DNA of 64,000 nt from Micromonospora echinospora (GTDB lineage Bacteria > Actinomycetota > Actinomycetes > Mycobacteriales > Micromonosporaceae): the NCBI RefSeq assembly GCF_900091495.1, contig NZ_LT607413.1:4603001-4667000 (forward strand), written 5' to 3'. The notes under the pieces are model-generated. The model was given only the letters and a program-made list of their open reading frames with translations. It was not told the DNA's origin and ran no database searches. Position numbers and translations under genes: made by a program. Below, piece after piece: positions 26,181 through 34,237 of this stretch (position 1 is its first letter; the number at the start of each line of letters is the position of its first letter).

Positions 26181-27422
26181 TCATCTTTTGTCGAGCGGTG
26201 CCGACCACGGCGTGGTCAGGCCGATGAAGGCGGCAAGACGGGTGACGTCGGCAGGGGTGGAGCCGGAGCGAAGGACCGTGGCGAGGATGGTGTGGGTGAC
26301 GGGTCGGAGGCGTACCTCGGTGGGGGCGACATGGTCGGCGGTGACGAGGGTGCGGCCGGCGGCGTAGTGGTCGCCTGCGTCGAGATGGATGCGCGCCATG
26401 TCGATGAGGTGGGCGGCGCGGTGTTCGGCGGGCAGTCGCTGCCAGTCAGGGTGACGGGTGGCGCGCTGGTGGTGGGCGATGGCGTTGTGCTGGTCGCCGA
26501 GGCGGGCGGCGACGAGGGTGCGGGCGAGTTCGATCACGACTGGTCCGAAGCCGTCGTCGTGGTGATGCTGGGTGACGGCGAGGTGCTCAGCACGGTCGAT
26601 CAGGTCGTGGGCGGCGATGGCATCGCCGTGGGTGGCGGCGGCGATGGCGGCTTCGGTGAGGAGCATTCCGGCGAGGGCGATCTGGTCGGGCAGTGATCGG
26701 CGGTACGGGGCGAGGTCGATCGGGCGTACGGCGGCGGTCGCGGCGGCCAGGGCGAGGCGGCTGCGGTCGAGTGCGCGGAGTGCCTGGGCGAGAGGGACGG
26801 CGGCGTGAGCGATGAGGTGGGGGTCTCCGGCGGCAATGGTGATGGCCCGGTCGGCGGTGAGCCAGGCGAGGTGGGGTTCGCCGAGTTTGACCAAGACGTG
26901 CGCGGTGAGCCGGTAGACCCGTACCAGTAGCGGGGTGGCGGGCCAGGTGTCGGTGGTGGTGTGGGTTCGGCGGGCGTGGCGGGCGGCGACAAGGAGGCCG
27001 GGCAGCACGCGCAGGACCTGGACGTGGTGAGCGTGTCGGTAGGCGGTGTGGGCGTAGTTGATCTGGCGGTCGAGTTCCGCTGTCGATGATGGCCAATCGC
27101 GTCCGGTCGGGGTGTCGTAGTCGGCGAGGGCCTCGCGGATGCGTTCGACGGCGGCGCTGGTTCCGGTCGTGGGTGGTCGGCGGGTGTTGCGGCCGAGCAG
27201 GACAGCCGTTGAGACGCCGAGGGCGGCGGCGACAGCCTCGATCGTGGAAAGTCGGTCGAGTCGGCGGACGCCGCGTTCGACCTTGTCGACCCAGCTTTTC
27301 GACTTGCCGATGCGGTCGGCCAAGACCTGCTGGTTCATGCCCCGGCGGGTACGGAGCTGAGCGATGCGCCGGCCGACGGGCAGGTCCCGGTGGTGGTCCG
27401 GCCGATTCGTCGGCGTGCTCAC
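26181..27422 (-). CDS. XRE-family regulator with TPR-like C-terminal region
   Basis: 413 residues. The N-terminal helix-turn-helix is at about 17-72 (GRRIAQLRTRRGMNQQVLA, KSKSWVDKVERGVRRLDRL). The rest is an alpha-helical, Ala/His/Arg-rich region resembling TPR-type sensing domains of actinomycete XRE regulators. GTG 27422 overlaps the stop of the upstream small gene (GTGA). Composition is His- and Thr-rich with CAC/ACC codons. The operon is small membrane protein, regulator, 36-residue ORF, ending in a hairpin. Targets unknown. Confidence 0.85.
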   Translation of the reverse strand: MSTPTNRPDHHRDLPVGRRIAQLRTRRGMNQQVLADRIGKSKSWVDKVERGVRRLDRLSTIEAVAAALGVSTAVLLGRNTRRPPTTGTSAAVERIREALADYDTPTGRDWPSSTAELDRQINYAHTAYRHAHHVQVLRVLPGLLVAARHARRTHTTTDTWPATPLLVRVYRLTAHVLVKLGEPHLAWLTADRAITIAAGDPHLIAHAAVPLAQALRALDRSRLALAAATAAVRPIDLAPYRRSLPDQIALAGMLLTEAAIAAATHGDAIAAHDLIDRAEHLAVTQHHHDDGFGPVVIELARTLVAARLGDQHNAIAHHQRATRHPDWQRLPAEHRAAHLIDMARIHLDAGDHYAAGRTLVTADHVAPTEVRLRPVTHTILATVLRSGSTPADVTRLAAFIGLTTPWSAPLDKR

Positions 27423-27571
27423 CGGCGCGCCTTCGCCCGGCGCAGGGCTTCAGTGGACTGCCCGCAGCGCGGACACCACCGGGACTTGACCCGGCATGAG
27501 AAAAGCCCGAGGAGAAACCCCAGCGTCAGGCCACCGACGACGATCATCGAGATTCCGACTACCACGAGCAC
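27419..27571 (-). CDS. 50-residue membrane mini-protein with a CxxC knuckle
   Basis: GTG 27571 follows GGGAG with six-base spacing. The product starts MLVVVGISMIVVGGLTLGFL (one membrane helix) and ends in a basic tail carrying C-x6-C-P-R-C, so a membrane anchor plus a zinc-knuckle-like WCPRCG. Its stop overlaps the start of the XRE regulator gene, indicating translational coupling and a joint role, possibly as membrane partner of the regulator. The longer open frame upstream to 27910 lacks protein-like features. Confidence 0.65.
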   Translation of the reverse strand: MLVVVGISMIVVGGLTLGFLLGLFSCRVKSRWCPRCGQSTEALRRAKARR

Positions 27572-27778
27572 ACTCGTCTCCCGGCGGCGCCGAGAACCGG
27601 GACGATGCCGCACCCCAGCACTCGACCTGTTGCCGTGACATGAACCGGGCCCACTGCCCGATTCCCCGGTGCCCAGTTGACCCCGGTCGAGCCGGAGAGG
27701 AGGCAGGTGCGCGGGGTGCCTACCGGTGCGAACCGGTGCCGGGCATCCGAGTCCGCCACGACCTCCGCTACGGTGCGT

Positions 27779-29179
27779 ATGAGCGACCGCTACAGACGAA
27801 GGGTCGATGGTGTGACACCCAGCGGAGACGCGATCACCCACCTGCTCGCTGAGGCGGGCTGGCAGCCCGAGCAACTGGCCCGGCGACTCAACGAATGTGC
27901 CGAGCGGCACGGTCGGCCGGAGCGGCTACACATCAAAACGCCGTACAAGTGGAAGAAGGGCGATGTTCCTCGAAGCCCATGGCCCTTGCTGACCACCGTG
28001 CTGTTGGCGGAGCAGTTGCAGCGACCGATCACCCTCGATGATTTGGGTTGGCCGGACGACGGTTTCGAGGCGGTACCCGCCTCGGCCGGTCTGGAACTTC
28101 CCTGGTCACCGGCCGGGGCCTTGCAGGCAGGCGAGGTCGTGAACGAGTCTGAGGGAATGATGCACCGACGGATGTTTCTGACTCTGCTCGGTTCCGCACT
28201 GACGTCCCCGGCCCACGAGTGGCTGATCGCGCAGCCATCGCGGGCCGTCGCGTCGACCGCAGGCCGTCCACTGTCCCCAGGCGTCGTCGACCACCTGGAC
28301 GCCGTGACCGCCAGCCTACGGCGAATGGACGACCACCTTGGCGGCGGCCAGACCCTCGGTCTGGTCCGCCAACACCTCAGCACAGTGGTCGGTGTACTTC
28401 GCGATCGACGCTACACCGACAGTGTGGGCCGACGACTGCACGCCACCGCGGGTGAGCTGTTGCGCCTCGCGGGCTGGCTCTCGTTCGACGATGGTCATCA
28501 CAGCCGGGCCCAGCGCTTCTGGATCGCCGGTCTCTACCAGGCCCACGCCGCCGGTGACCGAGGACTCGGTGCGAACATCCTCGGGTTCATGTCATGCCAG
28601 GCCAAGGACCTCGGTCAACTACGGCAGGCGGTTACTCTCGCCGAAACCGCGCGATCCAGCTACCCGGACACCAGCCCGAAAGTTTCCACGATCCTCGACC
28701 TGCGGGCCGCCGAGGCGTACGCGAACAATCGGTCGGTGGCCGACACCCGGCGCGCTCTCGACAGCGCTTTCGACCGGCTGAACGACAACCGGCCGGAACA
28801 CGGCGACCCGGACTGGTCGTACTGGATCAACGAGGCACAGGCCCACGCCCAGGCCGGCTACTGCTACGTCAAGCTGAAAGACTGGCCCCGAGCCCGCGAC
28901 CACCTCCGGGCAGCGCTACGGCTCCAGGAGAACGAGTACACCCGCGAGGGTGCCCTGCGGAACGCTCTGCTCGCCACCACCTACGTCCAGCAGGCGCATC
29001 CCGACCTGGACAAGGCACTTGCCCTCGGCGACCAGGCCGTCCAGACACTCACCGGCCAGGTCACCTCCGCGAGGTGCATCAAACACGTACGCAACCTGGT
29101 CGGCGCGTTGGGACCGTACCGGCGCACTCCCGCCGTGCGCCGGTTCTGTCACGACGCGAAAGACCTCGTCGCGACCTGA
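27779..29179 (+). CDS. Transcriptional-regulator-like protein with N-terminal HTH and TPR repeats
   Basis: About 466 residues. The N-terminal part (GDAITHLLAEAGWQPEQLARR, then HIKTPYKWKKGDVPRSPWP) looks like a divergent XRE-type DNA-binding domain found in actinomycete regulators. After MFLTLLGSALTSPAHEWL the protein is alpha-helical with TPR-like units up to the C-terminus (AQAGYCYVKLKDWPRARDHL, TREGALRNALLATTYVQQAH). ATG 27779 lies directly after TACGGT, a possible -10, so the transcript may be leaderless; GTG 27810 is an alternative. It is divergent from the XRE operon. Lower GC than flanking metabolic genes. Effector unknown. Confidence 0.75.
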   Translation: MSDRYRRRVDGVTPSGDAITHLLAEAGWQPEQLARRLNECAERHGRPERLHIKTPYKWKKGDVPRSPWPLLTTVLLAEQLQRPITLDDLGWPDDGFEAVPASAGLELPWSPAGALQAGEVVNESEGMMHRRMFLTLLGSALTSPAHEWLIAQPSRAVASTAGRPLSPGVVDHLDAVTASLRRMDDHLGGGQTLGLVRQHLSTVVGVLRDRRYTDSVGRRLHATAGELLRLAGWLSFDDGHHSRAQRFWIAGLYQAHAAGDRGLGANILGFMSCQAKDLGQLRQAVTLAETARSSYPDTSPKVSTILDLRAAEAYANNRSVADTRRALDSAFDRLNDNRPEHGDPDWSYWINEAQAHAQAGYCYVKLKDWPRARDHLRAALRLQENEYTREGALRNALLATTYVQQAHPDLDKALALGDQAVQTLTGQVTSARCIKHVRNLVGALGPYRRTPAVRRFCHDAKDLVAT

Positions 29180-29576
29180 CGACGCAGGGCGATCTGACCG
29201 GAGGCGGCCGGATACCGAGGACTGGCCTTCGGTCCACGGGTGGTCGAGCCAGGTAGAGCCGTTCCGCTCTACGCATGATCGCCCTGCCGAAGACGTGGTG
29301 CGTTCGGGGTTTCTAGCCGTACATGCGCCAAGGGCGCATAGACGGGGCAGCTCGACAGCTTCGCAGACCCATGTGCCCTTCCGGCGGCTCCACCACCGGC
29401 CGCACCGGGTCAGCCGACGTCCGGACCTCGACCCGGCCCGCGCCGACGCGCGTCGTCCCGCCCCGCCCGCCTGTCGTTTCCGTCCAAGACCCGGCCGGGC
29501 CCGGCCGATAGCCTCGGGACGCGGCCGGGACGATCTGGCCGAGGTGTGGTGCTCGACGACGGATGCGGAGATTGTG
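29180..29576. other. Intergenic stretch without a recognisable gene
   Basis: About 400 bases between the TPR regulator and the RibD/DHFR remnant. Several short open frames exist but none has a ribosome site plus protein-like composition. A GC palindrome, ccggccgggcccggcc, sits near 29495-29515 just upstream of a possible -10 (gatagcc). Confidence 0.5.
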
Positions 29577-30151
29577 GTGACGCGCGAACTGGTGTGGACC
29601 GGGTTCATCTCGCTCGACGGGATCGTGGACTCGCCCGGGGGACGACCGAGGGACACCCGGCCGGGGGATGGGTGTTCCGGACGCCGTTCGACCCGGAGTC
29701 CTTCTCCCTCAAGGCTGAGGAGCTCCAGGAGACCACCGCGCTGATGTTCGGACGCCGCAGCTACGAGGCGTTCGCCTCGGTGTGGCCGCAGTCCGACGAC
29801 CATGCGGACTACCGGGACCTCCCGAAGTACGTGGTGTCCACGACGTTGGACGACGGCGCGCTCGTCGACGGGTGGGGCGAGCAGCACATCCTGCGCTCGG
29901 TGGAGGACGTGGCCGCCCTCAAGAAGACCGACGGTGGGGCGATCTTCGTCCACGGCAGCGCCGAGTTGGCGCGCAACCTGGCCGACGCCGGTCTCGTCGA
30001 CCGGTACAACCTTCTGGTCTTCCCGGTGCTGCTCGGCGAGGGGAAGAGCGTGTTCCCCCGGCGTGAGCAGGAGGAACAGCGGCTAGCGCTGCGCGACTCT
30101 GCCGCCTACCCCAACGGCATCCTCAAGGCCGTGTACGACGTCGTCCGATAG
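29577..30151 (+). pseudogene. RibD C-terminal/DHFR-family reductase, disrupted by a -1 frameshift near 29637-29641
   Basis: The N-terminal frame starts at GTG 29577 and reads VTRELVWTGFISLDGIVDSP before running into unrelated sequence. The frame that continues as TTEGHPAGGWVFRTPFDPES and then AEELQETTALMFGRRSYEAF lacks its own N-terminus. The two join if one more G is placed in the five-G run at 29637-29641. The rest is intact to the stop: DLPKYVVSTTL, IFVHGSAELARNLADAGLVD and YNLLVFPVLLGEGKSVF are hallmarks of the family, NADPH-dependent reductases of pteridine- or riboflavin-like substrates. The cause may be a sequencing error, a true inactivating deletion or, less likely, frameshifting. 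The 3' end overlaps the convergent AraC-type gene. Confidence 0.8.
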
Positions 30152-30844
30152 GTGCGACAACCCGATCGCGCCGCCGAGGCCGCCCCGGAGCTGGCCGGCG
30201 GTGCGTCCCACGTACCGCCGTAGCGCCCGCGCGAGGTGCGGTTCGTCGTAGTAGCCGAGCAGACCCACCACGACGCTCACCTCCTCGCCGCAGGAGAGCA
30301 GGTCCGCGGCGGTCCGGGCGCGTTCGATCTGCCCGACGGCGCTACGGGTGAGCCCGGTGACGGTACGGAACCTCCGTTCCAGGGTCCGGGATCCTGCTAC
30401 GGGGTGACGGCCGTCCAGCGCCGCCGTCACCAGTGGGTCCCGCACCAGGACGCCGGTGCGGACGAGCCGTGCGACCAGCGCTTCGGCATCGTCGTCGACG
30501 CGCGGCGTCGGCCAGCGTGCGCCGTCGAGCCAGAACCGCCCCGCCGTCGTGTCGGGCAGCTCCAGCCCCGAGTTGACGAACGACGACGTGGGAGCCATCC
30601 GCAACGCGGTGCCGACGGCGAACTGGATGCCGACGAAACGGGCCTCCGCCGGAACGGGCGCCGTCCGGGTGTGCTCCTCCGGACCCGTGACAGCCGCGTA
30701 CGACGTCCCGTCGCTCTCCCAGAACACGAGCCCCCAGGTCTCGCTCGCGACCGAGGTCATCTGTGACACTCCCGCGCTGCGGCTGGCCCACACCGAGGAG
30801 ATCCACGGAGACTCCGAGGAACGCGAGGTGATCAGCAGTCCCAC
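30083..30844 (-). CDS. AraC-family transcriptional regulator
   Basis: 253 residues. An N-terminal DUF6597-like sensor region (SPWISSVWASRS, EEHTRTAPVPAEARFVGIQF) is followed by a C-terminal AraC helix-turn-helix pair (SRTLERRFRTVTGLTRSAV and VVVGLLGYYDEPHLARALRRYVG). Its 3' end overlaps the RibD/DHFR-family gene by 69 bases in convergent orientation, and it is divergent from the DNA polymerase gene. Regulators of this type are often beside small reductase or VOC genes, which matches this pairing. Ligand unknown. Confidence 0.83.
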   Translation of the reverse strand: MGLLITSRSSESPWISSVWASRSAGVSQMTSVASETWGLVFWESDGTSYAAVTGPEEHTRTAPVPAEARFVGIQFAVGTALRMAPTSSFVNSGLELPDTTAGRFWLDGARWPTPRVDDDAEALVARLVRTGVLVRDPLVTAALDGRHPVAGSRTLERRFRTVTGLTRSAVGQIERARTAADLLSCGEEVSVVVGLLGYYDEPHLARALRRYVGRTAGQLRGGLGGAIGLSHLSDDVVHGLEDAVGVGGRVAQR

Positions 30845-30897
30845 GTCGGAACCCTACGACGCGCACCGGCCGGCGCGTGTCGTAGGGCGGGGGCAGG

Positions 30898-32577
30898 ATG
30901 GGGGACGTGCTGGTCGCGGTGGTGGCGGGGGAGGGCGGCGGGGGCGTGCTGTGTCCGCTGCGCGCCGACGGGAGCCCGGCCGGTCCCGCCGAGCCGGTCG
31001 ACGATCTCGCCGCCGCCGTCGCGACCCGGGAGCGCGCCGACCGGCCCCGCTGGGTGTGGGCGTCCGGCGCGACGGTCTATCCCGGGCTGCTGCGCGCCGG
31101 GGTCCGGGTCGAGCGCTGCCACGACGTCGAGCTGACCGAGGCGCTGCTGCTCGGGTACGCCGGCCACTGGGGCGAGCCGCGTTCGCTGGCGGCGGCCTGG
31201 GCCCGGCTGACCGGCGCGCCGGTGCCGCCCGACCCGCCGCCGCGTCCGCCCGCGCCGCCCGGCGACGGTCAGGTCGCGCTCTTCGACGCGCCGTCCGGGC
31301 CGCCCGGTCCGGGCATTGCGGCGTTGACCCGGGTGTACGCCGACCAGCTCGCCCGGATCGCCGCCACCGCCCACCCCGGCCGGTTCCGGCTGCTGGTGGC
31401 CGCCGAGTCGGCCGGCGCGCTGATCGCGGTCGAGATGGGGACGGTCGGCCTGCCCTGGCGGGTCGACGTGCACGACCGGATCCTCACCGAGCTGCTCGGC
31501 GAGCCGTCCCCGGTGGGCGGGCCGCCGCGCCGCCTGGCCGAGCTGGGCGCCCGGATCGCCGACGCGTTCGGGCTGCGGCAGCTGCACGCCGACTCCCCGG
31601 CCGAGCTGCTGCGCGCGTTCGCCCGGGCCGGCATCGACCTGCCGAACACCCGGGCCTGGGTGCTGCGTGGGGTGGAACACCCGGCGGTGCCGCTGGTCCT
31701 GGAGTACAAGGAGCTCTACCGGATCTGGACGGCGCACGGCTGGGCCTGGCGGGACGCGTGGGTCCGCGACGGCCGGTTCCGCCCCGAGTACGTGCCCGGT
31801 GGGGTGGTCTCCGGCCGGTGGGCCACCCGGGGCGGAGGGGCGTTGCAGATCCCGAAGGTGATCCGCCGGGCGGTGGTGGCCGACCCGGGGTGGCGGTTCG
31901 TGGTGGCCGACGCCGGCCAGTTGGAGCCCCGGGTGCTCGCCGCGGTCTCCGGCGACGCCCGGTTGGCGGCGGCCGGCGGGGCGGGCGACCTCTACGCCGC
32001 CCTGGCCCGGGACGCCTTCGGCGGTGACCGGGCCCGCGCCAAGCTCGCCCTGCTCGGGGCGATGTACGGGCAGACCGGCGGGTCGGCGGTGCCGGCACTG
32101 GCCGTCCTGCGTCGGCACTATCCCACCGCCTTCGGGTACGTCGAGGCGGCGGCCCGCACCGGGGAGACGGGCGGGCTGGTCCGCTCCTGGCTGGGCCGGA
32201 CCTGCCCGCCCGGCTCGGTCGGCCTCGGTGACGACCCGGCGGGGGAGGAGGGCGGCGGGGACCCGCAGGGGCCCCGGGCTCGGGCGGCCCGTTCCCGGGG
32301 GCGGTTCACCCGCAACTTCGTCATCCAGGCGACCGCCGCCGAGTGGGCGTCCACCCTGCTCGCCATGCTGCGGACCGCCTTGGCCGGCACCGACGCGGAG
32401 CTGGTCTTCTTTCAACACGACGAGGTGGTGGTGCACTGCCCGGCGGGGCAGGCGGACGCGGTGGCCCGGTCGGTGGGCGACGCGGGCACCCGGGCGGCGG
32501 CGCTGATGTTCGGTGACACCCCGGTCCGGTTCCCGCTGGACCTGTCGGTGGTCGACTGCTACGCCGACGCCGACTGA
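30898..32577 (+). CDS. Bifunctional 3'-5' exonuclease/DNA polymerase (family A, actinobacterial second PolA type)
   Basis: A 559-residue protein, much shorter than PolA. The C-terminal half has family-A polymerase motifs: motif A VVADAGQLEPRVLAAVSGD (canonical form DYSQIELR), motif B RAKLALLGAMYGQTGG and motif C FFQHDEVVVHC with the catalytic HD. ALQIPKVIRRA precedes motif A. The N-terminal region is a reduced 3'-5' exonuclease-like domain. No 5' nuclease domain is present. Such proteins are widespread in actinomycetes as an accessory polymerase, with presumed repair roles. A Pro-rich linker lies near residue 115, and an Arg/Gly-rich insertion near 460-480 separates motifs B and C. Confidence 0.85.
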   Translation: MGDVLVAVVAGEGGGGVLCPLRADGSPAGPAEPVDDLAAAVATRERADRPRWVWASGATVYPGLLRAGVRVERCHDVELTEALLLGYAGHWGEPRSLAAAWARLTGAPVPPDPPPRPPAPPGDGQVALFDAPSGPPGPGIAALTRVYADQLARIAATAHPGRFRLLVAAESAGALIAVEMGTVGLPWRVDVHDRILTELLGEPSPVGGPPRRLAELGARIADAFGLRQLHADSPAELLRAFARAGIDLPNTRAWVLRGVEHPAVPLVLEYKELYRIWTAHGWAWRDAWVRDGRFRPEYVPGGVVSGRWATRGGGALQIPKVIRRAVVADPGWRFVVADAGQLEPRVLAAVSGDARLAAAGGAGDLYAALARDAFGGDRARAKLALLGAMYGQTGGSAVPALAVLRRHYPTAFGYVEAAARTGETGGLVRSWLGRTCPPGSVGLGDDPAGEEGGGDPQGPRARAARSRGRFTRNFVIQATAAEWASTLLAMLRTALAGTDAELVFFQHDEVVVHCPAGQADAVARSVGDAGTRAAALMFGDTPVRFPLDLSVVDCYADAD

Positions 32578-32714
32578 CCCGGCAGGTCCGGCGCGGAACT
32601 CCCATGAGGGTCGTCCGCGCGTCCAGAGCGGTCAGCCGAGCCGGAGCGCCGGTGTTGTACTAAATATCCGATTCGCCCCGCCACCGATCGGGGCCGTTGG
32701 TCGTTGCACCCGGT

Positions 32715-33323
32715 GTGCGAATCGCAGGAATGATCATCGCCGCGGGCGGCGGCCGGCGGATCGGCGGGCCCGAGGCGCTACTGCGCCTCGGGGAGCGCCC
32801 CCTGGTGGACCGGATGGTCGCCACGATGATCGAGGCGGGCTGTGACCCGACCGTGGTCGTCCTCGGCGCGGCCGCCGACGAGGTGCGCCGGACCGCCGAA
32901 CTGGACGGGGCGACGGTGGTGGTCAACCAGGCCTGGGGCACCGGTGTCGGGTCCTCCATCCGGGCCGGTCTCGCCGCGCTCACCGACGACGCGATCGAGG
33001 CCGTCGTGGTGGTCCCGGTGGACATGCCCGGCCTCACCGTCGAGGCGGTCCGCCGGGTCGTCGCGCTGCCGTACCCGGATGTGCTGGTCTGCGCCACCTA
33101 CGGCGGGCTGCGCGGCTACCCGATGCTCTTCGGTCGGCGGCACTGGGCCGGCATCGCCACCCTGGCGCGCGCCGACGTCGGCGCGCGGCCGTACCTGCTG
33201 GCCCACAAGGACCTGATAGTCGACATCGCCTGCGACGCGGTGGCCGACGGCAGCCGGGTCGACTCCCCGGAGCTGATGACGCTCTACGGGCTCAGCGTCC
33301 CGCCGCAGCGGGTAGGCGCCTGA
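32715..33323 (+). CDS. MobA-like nucleotidyltransferase
   Basis: About 202 residues of the NTP_transf_3 (MobA/MocA/CoxI-type) fold. The nucleotide-binding signature is GMIIAAGGGRRIGGPEALLR, in which the Lys usual after the glycine loop is replaced (GGPEALL). VVPVDMPGL carries the metal-binding Asp and RGYPMLFGRRHW the later substrate motif. Expected role: CTP- or GTP-dependent transfer to a molybdopterin-type cofactor or another phosphorylated substrate. The start is uncertain: GTG 32715 or ATG 32730; the upstream AT-rich ttgtactaaatat near 32653 may hold the promoter. Confidence 0.78.
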   Translation: MRIAGMIIAAGGGRRIGGPEALLRLGERPLVDRMVATMIEAGCDPTVVVLGAAADEVRRTAELDGATVVVNQAWGTGVGSSIRAGLAALTDDAIEAVVVVPVDMPGLTVEAVRRVVALPYPDVLVCATYGGLRGYPMLFGRRHWAGIATLARADVGARPYLLAHKDLIVDIACDAVADGSRVDSPELMTLYGLSVPPQRVGA

Positions 33324-33384
33324 GCGGACGGCGGGGGCGGGGTACAGGGCGGACCACCGACCGATTCGTCCTTCCGGCCGGCAG

Positions 33385-34050
33385 GTGACGTCCCCGGGGC
33401 GGCGCACGGTGGCCCTGCTGTCCGTGCTGGCGCTGTCGGCCTGCACCCGGCCGGTGCCGCCCCCGGCTCCGCCGTCGCCCACCCCGCCCGCCTTCGCCAG
33501 CGAGATCCGGCCGGTGACCGAGGCGGACGTGGCGGGCAGTTGGCGGCCGGGCTGCCCGGTGGGCCCGGACCGGCTGCGGCTCGTCCGACTGACCCACTGG
33601 GACTTCGCGGGGCAGCCCCGCACGGGTGCCCTGGTCGTGCACGAGGCGGTCGCCGCCGACGTGGTGACCGTCTTCGACGCCCTGTTCCGGCAGCGGTTCC
33701 CGATCCGGCAGATGCGACCGGTGGACGTCTACGGCGGTGACGACGCCGCGTCGATGGCCGCCGACAACACCTCCGGGTTCAACTGCCGTCGTGCGGTGAC
33801 CGAGGGGGCGGCGAGTTGGTCGACCCACGCGTACGGGCGGGCGATCGACGTCAACCCGGTGGAGAACCCGTACCTGTTCGGCGGTCGGGTGCTCCCGCCG
33901 GCCGGCGCGGCGTACGTCGACCGTGGCGCGTACCGGCCCGGAATGGCGGTGCCGGACGGCGTCCTCGTCCGGGCGTTCGCGGCGGTCGGCTGGTCCTGGG
34001 GTGGGGTCTGGTCCAACCCCGACTACCAGCACTTCACCACCGGGCGCTGA
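33385..34050 (+). CDS. M15-family D-Ala-D-Ala carboxypeptidase-like lipoprotein
   Basis: 221 residues. A short signal with lipobox LALSACT is followed by a Pro-rich linker and a peptidase M15_4 (VanY/L-Ala-D-Glu peptidase-like) domain. Zinc/catalytic motifs are visible: SWSTHAYGRAIDVNP (SxHxxGxAxD) and SNPDYQHF with the last His ligand. It should cleave peptidoglycan stem peptides outside the cell membrane. GTG 33385 lies just after a GGCAGG stretch. It stands alone between the MobA-like gene and the LacI-controlled sugar operon. Confidence 0.86.
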   Translation: MTSPGRRTVALLSVLALSACTRPVPPPAPPSPTPPAFASEIRPVTEADVAGSWRPGCPVGPDRLRLVRLTHWDFAGQPRTGALVVHEAVAADVVTVFDALFRQRFPIRQMRPVDVYGGDDAASMAADNTSGFNCRRAVTEGAASWSTHAYGRAIDVNPVENPYLFGGRVLPPAGAAYVDRGAYRPGMAVPDGVLVRAFAAVGWSWGGVWSNPDYQHFTTGR

Positions 34051-34155
34051 AGCCGCAGCCGCGCCTGCCCGCCCTTCGCCACGGGCGCGGCGTATCGAGA
34101 GTTGTCGGCGTTGCTCTTGACATTGATGAATGACTTCGCCAGTATCCGAAAATGT

Positions 34156-34169
34156 TGTAAGCGCTTTCA
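34156..34169. promoter_or_regulatory. LacI-type operator upstream of the oligosaccharide operon
   Basis: TGTAAGCGCTTTCA is a 14-bp palindrome with one mismatch centred on AGCGCT, the classic LacI/GalR-family shape. It lies about 70 bases before the binding-protein start, in the only long gap of the locus. The LacI gene at 40969 is its likely partner. Confidence 0.75.
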
Positions 34170-34237
34170 GTCTGCGCCCGTCCCGGCCTGCCGACGTAAA
34201 TGGCCGAACACGGGCCGGTTGCATTGGAGGTTGTCCC

